Assembly (NCBI GenBank): GCA_037952775.1
Contig: JBANAY010000003.1
Location: 19,406,001-19,470,000, forward strand
Reading direction: 5' to 3'
DNA length: 64,000 bases
From: Clonostachys chloroleuca
Lineage: Eukaryota > Ascomycota > Sordariomycetes > Hypocreales > Bionectriaceae
Below the pieces are notes generated by a model. It did no database searches. It was given only the letters and a program-made list of their open reading frames with translations, and was not told the origin of the DNA. The position numbers and the translations under genes were made by a program. Positions 22,558 to 34,077 of this stretch are shown here, one piece after another. The number at the start of each line of letters is the position of its first letter. Within the stretch, counting starts at the first letter, position 1.

Positions 22558-24410
22558 GCCGAAGAGGCGAGTTAAAAGGAAAAAGAAAGTTATGAAGCGA
22601 TGTATTAATGTGTATGGGCATGTGTGTGTTGGTGGATTGTGGAGCAAATCGGAGTTGGGCATAGTGTAACACATCACTCATAGCATGACGTGGCGATGAA
22701 TTGGAAATGATATTGACGGCGATGAAATTGCTCTGGCCAGTCTATTCAACCGTACTATTGTTTGGATGTGAGATGAGGGAGATTGATTAGAATTGTGTCC
22801 TCAAAGCCGATCAATCAGCCTAAGAGTCAGGGCTTGGTGATGCATCTTGTCCAGATCTACTGCAACTCGACCAGGGCGTAGTACTGGTTTGACTTGCTGG
22901 CTGAATTTGTAGCTGGCTGAATTTGTCCAGCCTCGACTGTCGCTTGGAATTTGGCTGAGGGTCTCAATAATGTGTGAATCAAGCCGAAGCTATTTGATCA
23001 AGCAGTAGTCCAAAACCGACGATCCACCTTGACCCATCTCCTAGACACCACCCGCCCATTCAGATGCTCCGGTGCCCCAGACAGCCTCCGCCATAGACAC
23101 GTTCTTGTCAGGGGTTAAGAGTGATAGTCTGGCGCTTAATTGTTCAGATCGGCCCAAAAGCGCCCCCCATTACCAAGAAATGCTGCTTGTGGCTGTTCTG
23201 GTCTGCGTACCTGCATGACTCTGTGCCTGGCCCGCTATCAACGAGCACACAGACACGCGCGGCAAGCTGAAGGAGAAAAACACGCCATTGTCAGTATGCT
23301 CATGTGACTACATGTAAGGTACATGTAGTCGAAGCGGGTACATCCCTTGTGTCCTGGCAAGTGGGTGACACAGGAAATGGCACACCCAAATGAAGACCCA
23401 AGAAACACCCAAATAAACACTTGACTGGCCAATGTTCAGATGGCAATGGAGGCATAATGCCACCCCTGCTGTCAGTGTGCCAGCATTCTTGACAATCCGG
23501 CAGCATCCGAGGGCACATCGGTGCCCATGGCAGAAGGCTGAGGTGCCGTATGAGTGCATGCATGGACTTCATCCTTCCCTCCTTTCACATGGCGGTCATT
23601 CAGGTGTGTTGCTGGATGCACGCGAGTCAAATCACATCCCCTTTGAACTGCAGAAACTAGAGCCGCGATTAGAAGTACAATGTCTTAGGTGATGGTTGAA
23701 CTTCAACACCGTTCCCACACGAATCCGACGCACTTCACCTTCTTCCCAAGTTTTGTCTTCTGTTGCTTAAAAGTACAAATACTACGCATCCATTCTTGGC
23801 GCCAATATATTATGTTCCTGCATGGTCCCATCCCGCCTCACCCAATCCTTTCACAGGAAGCCGGCTCCAGGCCTTGGCTCCTCTTCATCCGGATATTCAA
23901 ACTCCCACTCCAACCAGATACATTCGTCGTGATTGGCTCATGTTCGGCTTGGGTACGCCATCCTAGAAGACCAGAGCCGGCTATGCCTTATCCTTCAGTG
24001 TGGGCCGGAGGCTAAGTCCAATAGCCTAGTCATGAGAACCAATGTCCCATGCGGTCTCAGGCCCAGATTCGTTCCCGGAGAGCTGGGAGGGGCCAATAAA
24101 GGTAATATCCATGTGTGATGGGACCGGAATGAGATGGGCTAGTGAACGCCTCGCTGGGCAGTCAGCCAGCCCCGTGTTGGTGGGCGAGGACCGGACCCCT
24201 TATGGGGTTGTCCGATGAGAGAAAACCCGTGGATATCTTGGAGGACTAATTCTTCTTCTCTTTCTTCTCAGTGTCTATCTTCCATCGGATCCGCACCCAA
24301 GAGTCGTTCTTAGGCTCGTCCATTGACGTATCGCACGTCCAAGTCATTCGTTACTCACTTCATACAGTCGTTACTTATACTCCTAATCCAACTAAGACAC
24401 ACTCGCTATC
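22558..24410. other. Intergenic; promoter of the GH16 gene
   Basis: About 1.85 kb. Frames occur on both strands around 23240-23690 but overlap one another and show no domain. The last ~170 bp before 24411 are pyrimidine-rich, as in many strongly transcribed fungal promoters. Confidence 0.45.
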
Positions 24411-26595
24411 ATGAAGACCACTCTCCTCCAGGCCACCGCGGCCGCCCTCGCCCTCAGTGGCAACGTTGCCGCCAAGGTTTGGTACACTGAAAAGACCTAC
24501 GATGCCACCAACTTCTTCGATGAGTTTAGCTTTTGGGAGGTAAGACCAGAGTGGTTGTGGACGCTTGAAACTTGAGTTGAAAGGGGAGCAAATGACTGAC
24601 TCATATTCCTTAATAGAGCAAGTTCGGCACTGGTGATTATAACGACATTGATCCCGCCAAGGGCCATGTCAACTACCTCAGCAAGGACAACGCTCTCAGC
24701 CAGGGACTTGCCAAGTACAAGGACAACGAGGTCTACCTTGGTGTTGACACCACGTCTGTTCTGAAGGGAGCCTACAACCCCGGCCGCCCCAGTGTTCGTC
24801 TCGAGTCCAAGCAAGCTTACAACCGTGGCCTGTTCATCGCTCGATTTTCTCACTTGCCCCAGGCCACTTGTGGTCTCTGGCCTGCCTTGTAAGATTCGCC
24901 GGAACCAATCATCATTAAGAGAGAGCCCGTGAAACTAAGACAAGACCAAATTAGCTGGACCTACGGCAAGGACTGGCCAAAGTGAGTATCTCTCTCCTCT
25001 CAAATTCGGTCGATGGTCCATCCTGACATTGGGATAGTGATGGCGAGATCGACATCTACGAGGGCTGGAACGATGCCACCTTCAATGGCCCTGCTCTACA
25101 CACCGGCAACTCTGCCAAGTATGGCCAGTGCAAGATCTCCAACGACGGCCAGTCGGGTGTTGTCAAGACCGACAACTGCGATAACACATACAGCAACGAG
25201 CCGCTCCAATACCAGAACCAGGGTTGTGCTGTCAATGACTACGCCGCTCCCTACGGTGCCGCTAACGGTGGTGTTTGTAAGTAATCCACGACCTTTCGAA
25301 CTTTGGTACATTGTCTGATAATTCGTATCTGATGGCCAGACGCCATGGAATGGACCAGTGACTCCATCAAGCTCTACTCCTGGTCCACCGGCAATGCACC
25401 TGCCAATGTCAACTCTGACTCTCCGGATACTGACACCTGGGGTCAGCCCAACGTCTACCTGAAGAACAGTATGTGCAATGTTGACGGTCACTTCTCCAAC
25501 CAGAAGCTGGTTATCAACCTCGACTTCTGCGGTGAGCCCGCTGGCTTCGACAGCGAGTGGTCCAAGAGCTGCAAGGCCAAGACCAACACTGCCACCTGCA
25601 TCGACTACATCTCCCAGAATCCTTCTGCCTTCGTCAATGCCTTCTTTCAGATCAAGGATATCCGTGTTTTCGGTACCAACAAGCCCTCCACTTCTTCTAC
25701 CGCCGTCTCCAGCACCGCTTCTTCCTCTGTTGTTGGTACTTCCTCGACTCTTGCCACCACTAATGCCACCACTATTCCCTCATCTTCTGGTGCCTCATCC
25801 GGCGCTGCTTCGTCCTCAGTTGCCTCCCAGCAGACAACTTGGGCCACCACTACCCCCTCCAGCAGCTTCAGCAGCCTCTCCTCTAGCTTCTGGGGTAATC
25901 AGACCACTTCGGTCCGCCCGACCTCCATTCCCACCACTGTTGTTCCCACGACCTCTGTTGTTTCCATGACCACCTCGACCGTCAGCACCACTCAGATCCG
26001 CACCATCACCCAGTGCCCTCCCTCTGTTACCAACTGCCCTGCCAACGGTAGCGGCGGCCCTTGGGTTGTGACCGAGACCATCGCTCTCTACACTACTGTC
26101 TGCCCTGTAACCCAAACCGGCCCTGCTCCCACCGCCTCCGTCCCTACCAAGAACGCTCCTGGCGGCCAAGGACCCTCCACCATCACCACCGCCATCACTC
26201 AGACCTATACGGTCACCAAGTGCCCTGCCTACATTGTTGACTGCCCTGTCGGCAAGGTCACCACCGGGGTCATCACCACGACCATTGTCCAGAGTGGTGA
26301 TTCCTCCAAGCCCACGGGTGGTGCAGTCAAGGTCTGCCCTACCTGCACTGCCAGCAACGTTCAGAAGCCTACAGTCACCGCCAACGAAGGTGTGAAGCCT
26401 ACCTCCAGCCCTTACTACCCCGGCGGCAACGGCACTGTTCCTATTCCCACCGGAAAGGGCGGTAACAGCGGAAACAACAAAGGCGGTGCCAGCCCCAGCA
26501 GCGGACCCAAGACTGCAGGTGCCAGCGGTGTCACCATTGGTGGTGCCCTCGCCGTTGCCGCCGCAATGGTCGCTTCCACACTCATGATGATCTAA
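24411..26595 (+). CDS. GPI-anchored GH16 endo-1,3(4)-beta-glucanase, 640 aa
   Basis: Cell-wall glucan hydrolase. Five exons: 24411-24539, 24617-24888, 24955-24981 (only 27 nt), 25038-25276, 25340-26595; phases sum to 641 codons. A signal peptide covers residues 1-21 and the mature enzyme starts KVWYTEKTYD. The GH16 active-site motif GEIDIYEG is at 145-152 (E146 nucleophile, D148, E151 acid/base). The catalytic domain ends near FFQIKDIRVFG, residue ~340. A long Ser/Thr-rich, O-glycosylation-type stalk follows, with two related Cys-containing modules (TITQCPPSVTNCP and TVTKCPAYIVDCP). The end is a hydrophobic GPI-type tail after small residues (ASGVTIGGALAVAAAMVAS). Substrate between laminarin and mixed-linkage glucan is undetermined. 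Confidence 0.9.
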
Positions 26596-27432
26596 AGAAT
26601 GCGAGGGGAGGTTGTTATTCTGTTGATTTAGGGTATTATTTTCAAGCCGTTTAGGGATTATACGCTTGGGCAATTGGCCGATTTTGTATATTATTCTTCC
26701 CCGCTATGAGTGCTCAATAATATGCATCGAAACCGAAGTATGGTTCTCTAATTACAAGTTTCATTTTCTCTTGAATCAACTTTCCGATACGTGGAATATT
26801 GTATGGCCATGCCTCATATGCCTTGTTTTCCCACCAAGAATATCTCAATTGTGAAATTTAACGCAAGGGAGTAAAGAGAGTCGTAATGTCTTTGTATTTA
26901 TTCATATTTTATTCCTCGTTCATCATTCTGTCATATATTTAACCGAAAAAAGCATTGAGGGGTGGATTTGAGTAGGCTTTGATAGTCATGTACATTGAAA
27001 AGACTAGCTCTGTTTCGCTCATGGAATTCTTGTTGTCCATGCAGCATCCAAGTATTTCGGAAGCCTAGGGACCAGAAAGAAAGTTCCCAAGAAAGGGCGG
27101 AGAGTGTCAAAAGTCCTGTTATGGAGGTCGAAATTTGTTCTCCGACCTGAACCCAGGAGAAACATATTGGCTTCGTTTTGGCGATCGTATGAAAGATTGC
27201 TTAAAAGGTCTCTATAGAAGAAGTGATGGGCGGAGTAGAGTAGAAACCTGCGTTCCAGATACGCTTTCGAATGTTCCGAGGATCGGACCCGGAGGTGGGC
27301 AGCCAAGGTCATAGTCATCGCGGGACTAGTTTTGAGTTGGCTAAACAATGAAGCAGAACCCTCCAAATCACTTGCTCATCTCACTGCCTGCCTTGCGTTC
27401 CCTTTGTGTTGTAGTCTCAAATTTGTTCTCTC
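26596..27432. other. Convergent intergenic region
   Basis: Between the GH16 stop and the stop of the small membrane protein. A minus-strand frame of about 100 codons (27019-27318 from its first ATG) has no domain and lies in the 3' space, so it is not called. Confidence 0.4.
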
Positions 27433-27837
27433 CTAATAGTATCGGTATGTATGAGCGTTGCGATAATCTCTCGCCACCTTTGGGTTATTCCGTGGATTGG
27501 GTATCGGCAGAGCCCGGTAGGTAGGGTACTTTGGACCACCTGGAATGAGACTACCCTCAACATTATTAAAGTCCCTCTGTGACCATCGTACCTTGGCCAT
27601 GAGCGGGTGCTGTAGAGATGGATTTGGACGCCTAGGGAGCTTCTCCACTCGTATGATTTCGTCATCATCTGAGCGATGGCGATGACGGCGCATCCGTCTA
27701 CGGTTGATGCAGCAGAAGATCGTAAAGAGAACGATGATAGTGAAGCCGATGATGGCACCTACCATGGCACCAATTTCGGCACTGGTCAAACCATCGTGGC
27801 TTCGGACATGGAGCACGTGGTCTTGCATAGGAGCCAT
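27433..27837 (-). CDS. Small single-pass membrane protein, 134 aa, unrecognised
   Basis: Not recognised as a named family. From ATG 27837 it has a short N-terminal part (MAPMQDHVLHVRSHDGLTS), one strong transmembrane helix at about residues 24-43 (GAMVGAIIGFTIIVLFTIFC), a dense stop-transfer patch NRRRMRRHRHR, and a hydrophilic C-terminal tail rich in Pro, Arg and Tyr. The order predicts an external N-terminus and cytosolic tail. The open frame continues upstream without an ATG until a TGA near 28040 and is itself hydrophobic, so an upstream exon or longer N-terminus cannot be excluded. Similar small tail-rich membrane proteins are common but poorly described in fungi. Confidence 0.5.
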   Translation of the reverse strand: MAPMQDHVLHVRSHDGLTSAEIGAMVGAIIGFTIIVLFTIFCCINRRRMRRHRHRSDDDEIIRVEKLPRRPNPSLQHPLMAKVRWSQRDFNNVEGSLIPGGPKYPTYRALPIPNPRNNPKVARDYRNAHTYRYY

Positions 27838-29584
27838 GCTATGACCGAACTGAGCCAACACGTTTGCGAACTGAGCGATGACCACAACGGCGAAGAACTT
27901 GATAGAGGGTATGATGCTGATGAAGAAAGACGGGATGAAGACTACAAACGTGGCGCGGGACTTAAGCCATATAAGAACCAGTAGCAGAGACGATGCGTGG
28001 TTAGGAAGGAGAGGAGGGACGGGAGACGTATGTCATCGGCCGGGTGACTCAAACTGGGCAAGATTCACACCCTCAACCGCGGCGTCATTCGTTCGTGCGA
28101 ACCAACATATGCGACCCAACCTGCGAGACAGACGCACTACGATTGAATGGAGCCGAATCTCCCGGTAAGGCAGACCAACGTAGCCAGCCAACACATATAC
28201 CTTATTAACATAAGTGTTATCACTGCTTCAATCAGGTGCATCCCAATATGGGGGGGCCTTGCTTGGGAAACCCACCCTATCTAGCCCAGTCAGACGACAA
28301 GCTGGCTGCGGCCTGGCCCGTTCAGCCCTCCTACATGGAGATGTTGCCAAGGAGGGAAGACGAAGGTGGGCATGCTTCGAGTCTGCAGCTGACAACTGGT
28401 TGCGTTGGGGGTGGATTATATGCACGTCTGCCCAATGAGACAAGAGTTGCTTTTGGGGAGGGTGCGTGGTTATGGGGCTGCCTCGCCTTGGAACGTTCGC
28501 TTATGGAGAAACCTACCAGCATTGTGCCAGGGTTCATCATGTGTGCCCATGGCTTGGAAGAGGCTCAGATCGCAGCGACAGTCTTGAAGGCCAGATTTGT
28601 GGCACGAGAGAGACCGGGATATACAGGAGTGCCTTGAAGGAGGGAGCACTAGTCGTGCTCGCGCTTGAATTTCTGACACGATGAACTGGCATACATCGAT
28701 GTGTATGTGCATACAGGACGTACAGAAAAACGATAGTAGTGTGTTAGAGTACATGTATGTAAGCGTCAGATGTAGACAACCCAAACTGTGACCAACAGTG
28801 AGCAAACAAGGTCAAACAGGATCTGGTGCAATGGACGATCGCGAAGATTGGCCAGTGGCCTTGGCTCGAGTATTGAAGCACGTCTAGGCACCAGGACTGC
28901 GTGTCTTGGTCCAGGATGAGACACACATGGAGCGGTTTCCGTTGGCTCAGGCACATGTCAGCAACGAGCGGAGCAACGCTCATGTGCGTCATCGTACATG
29001 CTGGAACAGCCACGGTCCCAGCACGACGAATCACGGTGTTACGAAAGGAGAAAAAGAAAAGAAGGGAGAGGGCACGCTTACGAGCGCAGGCGGACTCACA
29101 GATCTCTCTCATCTCACACGGATTCCATCTCGGACTCCCGACTCCGAGCACGGCAGGTTTGGCCCACAATAGCGGCCCGGACCGGACATTGTGAGAAGTT
29201 ACAGGCTGGCCCGTGAGCCTCTCCGTCTAGTCTGCGGCCTTGTCCGTTACGCTGACGTGATAATGGAAGATTTGGGGGCTGTTGTGGCCTTGGTGCTCGG
29301 ATCACTCGTGCTTTTGTGACATAGCGCTGCAGAATTGGGAGTGGAAGCCAATATGTATCAGTTGAACTACCCTTTACGATTTAAAAGGAAAATAGAAGAA
29401 ATAAAGCGTGGGCAAGTGCGTGACAGGAGAAACGAGACGCCCAATGGAACAGACTACTGTCTACAAATGAAAAGAGAGATTCTGAGATGAAGCGACAACA
29501 TATACCGTATTATCTGCGCAGTGTGTATTGTTAGCACTTGATATTCTAACAATATCGGTCACAGGCTACAATTAGCAGCCTAAG
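27838..29584. other. Intergenic, no supported gene
   Basis: Several overlapping frames on both strands between 28214 and 29216 have no domain and mutually contradictory strands. Nothing else recognised. Confidence 0.4.
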
Positions 29585-29618
29585 GTTTGAGTGTCTCAAT
29601 TTCAATGTCACCCACTTG
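29585..29618 (+). repeat. Dispersed repeat D, copy 1
   Basis: A block beginning GTTTGAGTGTCTCAATTTC is identical over about 26 bp to 51131-51156 and then diverges. Both copies lie in gene-poor sequence. It is probably the end of an old mobile element. Confidence 0.6.
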
Positions 29619-30020
29619 GTGGGTGAGAATGAATATAGCTTCCCGACGATCACTTATGGTGGACTCGGCCCTTGATTCGAGCGCATCGCATCTCCCCGCT
29701 ACCACCTCCGCACTGATCGTGGCAACCATCTCCGGCTTTCCAATACCTCCTTCCTAGCTCTACCTTAGATTAGGTATGTAATGATCTCCATATCCCCATA
29801 TCTACGGACATCACCACTGGAGGCGCGTACTGGATAAAGTCTAGTCTTCGTATCGTCCCCCCAGTTCCCCACAACCTTGCGGATAAAGACAAATATAATG
29901 CCTGCCATGGCCAGTGGATTTGACAATCCACAAGCTCAACGGATAAAATCAAACAGGATGTCTCTACAACTCAGAGGGGAAAAGACCATAATGATGGGCC
30001 GACTTCTCGGTCCAATCTGC

Positions 30021-30111
30021 TGCCTAGTTCCTGTCACTCGGATTATGCTTTACCGAGGCCTACACTTGACTGCTTCTTCTAAGTACTAAAAGGCCACCGC
30101 CGTCAAAGTTG
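30021..30111 (+). repeat. Dispersed repeat C, copy 2
   Basis: Matches 3772-3868 in the same orientation, with scattered substitutions and a small deletion. It ends about 75 bp before the GH43 start codon, so this gene's proximal promoter is partly repeat-derived. Confidence 0.6.
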
Positions 30112-30187
30112 GCGTTCATGAGAGGGAGGACCGACCGGGTTGCGATAATTTTGGGAACTGCGCTGTTCGCCTCTGTCGCAAAAGAAA

Positions 30188-32464
30188 ATGCGTCTTGTAT
30201 CACCAGGGGCTACTTTGGTCTTGGCCATCGTGCTTGGCCTGACGCAGGGTGCAACTGTTGAGCAGATTGGGGCTGCTCTCGACGCAATTAAGCTCCATAA
30301 CATCGATGATGTTCGTGGCAATGTCAATCTCCCATCTTCATCCGATGGGGTCAACATTTCATGGGCCAGCTCCAACAACGACATTATCTCTCAAGAAGGT
30401 TGGGTTGTCAGACAGAAAACCAACACCAAGGTCACATTGACAGCATCAACGAAGGAAGACGATGGCACAGTCCACGAGAGAGAAATTCAAGCTCAGGTTC
30501 GGGCTGCCGTCGAGGCCGAGGAGTACGAGGGATACGCATTCTCTTACTTTGTGGGAAACACACTTGCAGGAGAGAATATTTTCTTCGCTGCCAGTAATGG
30601 AAACGATGCACTGTCCTGGAAAGAACTGAATGATGGTCAGGCATCCCTCAAATCGACCCAGGGAACTGGCGGTCTCCGTGACCCCTTCCTCATACGCTCG
30701 CCTGAAGGTGACACTTTCTACCTAATTGCAACGGACTTATCTATTGGAAGCGGAACATCTTGGAATGATGCAGTTCGGAAAGGAAGCCAGTATCTTGAGG
30801 TCTGGGAATCCAATGATCTGATCAATTGGTCTGCTCAGCGCCACATCAAGGTTGCACCCTCAACCGCGGGAAATACTTGGGCTCCGGAGGCATATTATGA
30901 TGATGAATTGGGCGCATATCTTGTTTTCTGGGCTTCTTCACTCTATGCTGAAGATGATCCAAATCATGAAGGCTCAAGCTACCATCGCATGATGTACGCG
31001 GCAACGCGTGACTTTGTTACTTTCACCGAGCCAGTCGTGTGGCAGGATGCTGGCATGTCACGGATTGATACAACTGTCTTGAAAGAAAATGGTGTATATT
31101 ACCGCTTCACCAAGGACGAGGGAGGTACTGGCAGCGGTTGCTCTGATATCATCCAAGAAAGCTCCACACGACTTCGAGACACTCTCGAAGGATGGAAGAC
31201 AATTGCATCCTGTATTGGACACAACGCAGGAACATCAAACGTGGAGGGCCCAACAGCCTTTAAGTCTAACCCTAACGATGTTCATGGCGAGAAGTTCTAC
31301 CTCTTCGTCGATGAATACACAGGCCGTAAATACATCCCCCTAGCTACCGCTGATATCGCCAATCCGGATTGGAAGGTTCCTGAATCCTTTTCTCTCCCCT
31401 CGAGCCCCCGACATGGGACGGTCATTCCAGTTACCAAGGCTGAGCTGGCAGCACTCAGAGGCGAGACCCAGCGGGCCAACTCAGACGAAGCTGTCCTCCC
31501 TGGTTACTTTGCTGATCCGAACATGGTCATTTTTGAGGGGGATTGCAACTACTACATCTATGCCACTACAGATGGGATCCCTGGGTGGGGTGGGAATAAG
31601 TTCTACTCTTGGAAGTCGCGGAACCTCGTGGACTGGATCCGCTCAGAAGATCCGTTCCTGGTGCTCGATGGTGAGAACGGGAATGTCCCCTGGGCCACGG
31701 GGAATGCTTGGGCTCCAACAATTATCGAACGAGATGGAAAATTCTACTTCTATTTTAGTGGCAATAGTCCCGAACACTCCAACAAAGTCATGGGCGTGGC
31801 TGTTGGGGATTCACCACTTGGTCCCTTCGTGGCTCAGGAGAAGCCCATGGTTACCGGGGATGAGCCCGTAAGGACCTCTGGAGGAGCGATTGACCCTTAC
31901 GTATGGCACGATCAGACCACAGGAAAGTACTACCTCTACTGGGGTAATGGCACGCCCGTGTACGCTCAGCTGAATGATGACATGGTCTCCGTCAATTGGG
32001 ATACTGCGGCGAATATGGAGGGCCTCACAAACTATCGCGAAGCAAGTTTCATGAACTACCGCGATGGCATCTATCACTTCACATACTCCATAGATGACAC
32101 CCGTTCAGAAAACTATCGGGTTGGGTATGCTACTGGACCCAGACCTGACGGCCCATGGACCTACCAGGGAGTCATTTTAGAGAAGGATACGTCGCAGGGA
32201 ATTCTAGGTACAGGACATAGCTCGATCGTCAACGTACCTCAAACGGATGACTGGTACATTGCTTATCACCGGTTCGGTATTCCAAATGGAAATGGCACGA
32301 TGCGCGAGACGACTATTGACAAATTAACATTCAATAACGAAACTGGTCTGATTGAGAAGGTCATTCCGACACTTGGTGGAGTGCCCGCGCAATTTATTCC
32401 TGGATGCGAGACCAAGCGCGATAGAGTGAAGAAGAGAGGCATTCGGCTCCCATGGGCGGGCTAA
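30188..32464 (+). CDS. Secreted tandem GH43 glycoside hydrolase (two catalytic modules), 758 aa
   Basis: Intronless. A signal peptide covers residues ~1-21. Residues ~25-105 form a small beta-rich module with VNISWASSNNDIIS, like the atrophied bacterial Ig-like domain often fused to GH43. Two five-bladed-propeller GH43 modules follow. The first (~115-415) has D165 (LRDPFLI), D294 (RIDTTVL) and E353 (VEGPTAF). The second (~437-745) has D443 (FADPNM), D569 (IDPYVW) and E618 (REASFM). Both triads therefore look complete. Such enzymes release arabinose or xylose from arabinan or xylan side chains; the exact linkages are not readable. A repeat ends 75 bp upstream and an AT-rich element starts 130 bp downstream, an unusual setting for a 2.3-kb intact intronless gene. 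Confidence 0.9.
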   Translation: MRLVSPGATLVLAIVLGLTQGATVEQIGAALDAIKLHNIDDVRGNVNLPSSSDGVNISWASSNNDIISQEGWVVRQKTNTKVTLTASTKEDDGTVHEREIQAQVRAAVEAEEYEGYAFSYFVGNTLAGENIFFAASNGNDALSWKELNDGQASLKSTQGTGGLRDPFLIRSPEGDTFYLIATDLSIGSGTSWNDAVRKGSQYLEVWESNDLINWSAQRHIKVAPSTAGNTWAPEAYYDDELGAYLVFWASSLYAEDDPNHEGSSYHRMMYAATRDFVTFTEPVVWQDAGMSRIDTTVLKENGVYYRFTKDEGGTGSGCSDIIQESSTRLRDTLEGWKTIASCIGHNAGTSNVEGPTAFKSNPNDVHGEKFYLFVDEYTGRKYIPLATADIANPDWKVPESFSLPSSPRHGTVIPVTKAELAALRGETQRANSDEAVLPGYFADPNMVIFEGDCNYYIYATTDGIPGWGGNKFYSWKSRNLVDWIRSEDPFLVLDGENGNVPWATGNAWAPTIIERDGKFYFYFSGNSPEHSNKVMGVAVGDSPLGPFVAQEKPMVTGDEPVRTSGGAIDPYVWHDQTTGKYYLYWGNGTPVYAQLNDDMVSVNWDTAANMEGLTNYREASFMNYRDGIYHFTYSIDDTRSENYRVGYATGPRPDGPWTYQGVILEKDTSQGILGTGHSSIVNVPQTDDWYIAYHRFGIPNGNGTMRETTIDKLTFNNETGLIEKVIPTLGGVPAQFIPGCETKRDRVKKRGIRLPWAG

Positions 32465-32595
32465 CTTTAGGGGAGATACAGTATCATATGGAAATTGTGA
32501 CAAGAATTCCACTCAATGCATAGCTTAGTAGTCAATGTAAATCATCCGCTTTTTATGAATACGAGCAAGGACTCTGTAGGATTCAGACATGACCA

Positions 32596-32646
32596 GAATT
32601 ATTGTGGCGGTTATTCACATAATAATGCTTCCTATTATATAATAGG
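32596..32646 (+). repeat. Dispersed repeat terminus B, copy 2
   Basis: Same block as 3652-3702, in the same orientation. It is followed by a local inverted repeat (CTTCCTATTATATAATAGGAAG). Confidence 0.6.
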
Positions 32647-32802
32647 AAGCAGATAATATTGCTTAATAACTGCTCAATACTTTGTTTCTGGTTTTATTAT
32701 TATAGTTATTTTTTTTAGGGGTTTTTATTGTATTTAAGGGATATCCTAAGATCAGACTATATATAACTAGATATTATAAATTTTATCTTAATATATAGAT
32801 TA

Positions 32803-33120
32803 TATATAGAATCCTATACTTTTTAATTAATTACTTATAGATTATTAAAATCTTATAATAATTCTTATAATCTAGAAATATAGATTATTACTAAGTTTTA
32901 ATAATCCCTTAGTATATATATATATTTATTTTATTAGTTAGAATACTCTTTTAAAGAGTTATTAATAAATATTATTTATATATTATTAGAACTAGCTCTA
33001 TAATACTTATATCTTAATAGTAACTTCTATTATATAGCTTATAATAATCTAATTATACTATTTAGAATAATACTCTAATTAGTTTAACCCTAATCTACCC
33101 TAGACCCTATCTAGTATAAG
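32803..33120 (+). repeat. RIP-mutated repeat shared with 53742-54070
   Basis: About 320 bp aligns along its whole length, with scattered A/T-favouring differences, to the left edge of the large AT-rich block. Both share the run around CTTAGTATATATATATATTT and ATAGCTTATAATAATCTAAT. The two segments are therefore decayed copies of one family. Confidence 0.7.
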
Positions 33121-34077
33121 TTAACCTAACTATTATACTAGATCTATATAATTTATTTTTAACTAAGTTTTAATCTATATTTAATTTTTAATTCTAATTT
33201 TTTTTTTACTTTTTTTTTATTTATATAAATTAAGATAAGATAATAATATTTTTAAAAACTTTAAAAAGAACTTATTAAGTATATAACTTAGCTATAAACC
33301 TTAAGAAATACTTATTATATTCTATAATTAGTTATAATATCTCTCTAAGCTTATTATTACTAACTATCTCTTATAATAATAATAATAAATACTTCTAATA
33401 TTATTATTTTCTATAGCTAGAGTCTAATTATCATAAATAATCAGATTCTTATATATATAATAATAATTATTAATAATAACTATTAGAATCTTTTTTTTAT
33501 ATATTAATTATTTAAATCTATAATCTATTATAGATTTATTTATAATAATAAAACTATTCTTTTTTATATAGATTTAGTAGTTATATCTACTAAGCTTATT
33601 ACTCTATTTAGTAGCTAGCTATTAGAAAGATATATAGATAATCTTAATTTTTACTATACTTATAAAGAATTATATAAATATTCCTCTAGTACTTATTAAT
33701 TATTATAATCTAAATTACTATATATAGTTTTAATAGATAATATACTAGATTAAATTAATTTAAATTAAAATAACTTTTTAAATTTAAAATTAATTTAAAT
33801 TAGTTATATTAGATAAATAGAAAAAAATTAAATTAAATTAAAATATTAAAAAGTTTACTAGATAGAGAAATTAAATTAAATAAAATTAATTAGATAGTAT
33901 TTAGAATTATAATAGATTAGTTAATTATTATTTTAGAATATTTAAAGAAAATTATAATAGCTAAGAAGTTATAATATACTAATTAAAAGACTAAATATAG
34001 TTTTATACAGTAGTTGTTATAGTTATAAATTATAATTATTTTATATCATAATCGTAGCCTATGTTTGAAAGTTAGAA

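Noticed and set aside
23238..23692. Overlapping frames on both strands upstream of the GH16 gene
   Set aside because: Mutually antisense, Cys- and His-rich without pattern; consistent with chance.
25816..26673. Minus-strand frame of 285 residues, Gly- and Arg-rich
   Set aside because: Antisense shadow of the Ser/Thr-rich stalk of the GH16 gene.
27019..27318. Minus-strand frame of about 99 residues downstream of the small membrane protein
   Set aside because: No domain and located in likely 3' sequence; composition not distinctive.
28744..29169. Minus-strand frame of 141 residues
   Set aside because: Starts from a weak context, overlaps three frames on the other strand, and looks like random translation.
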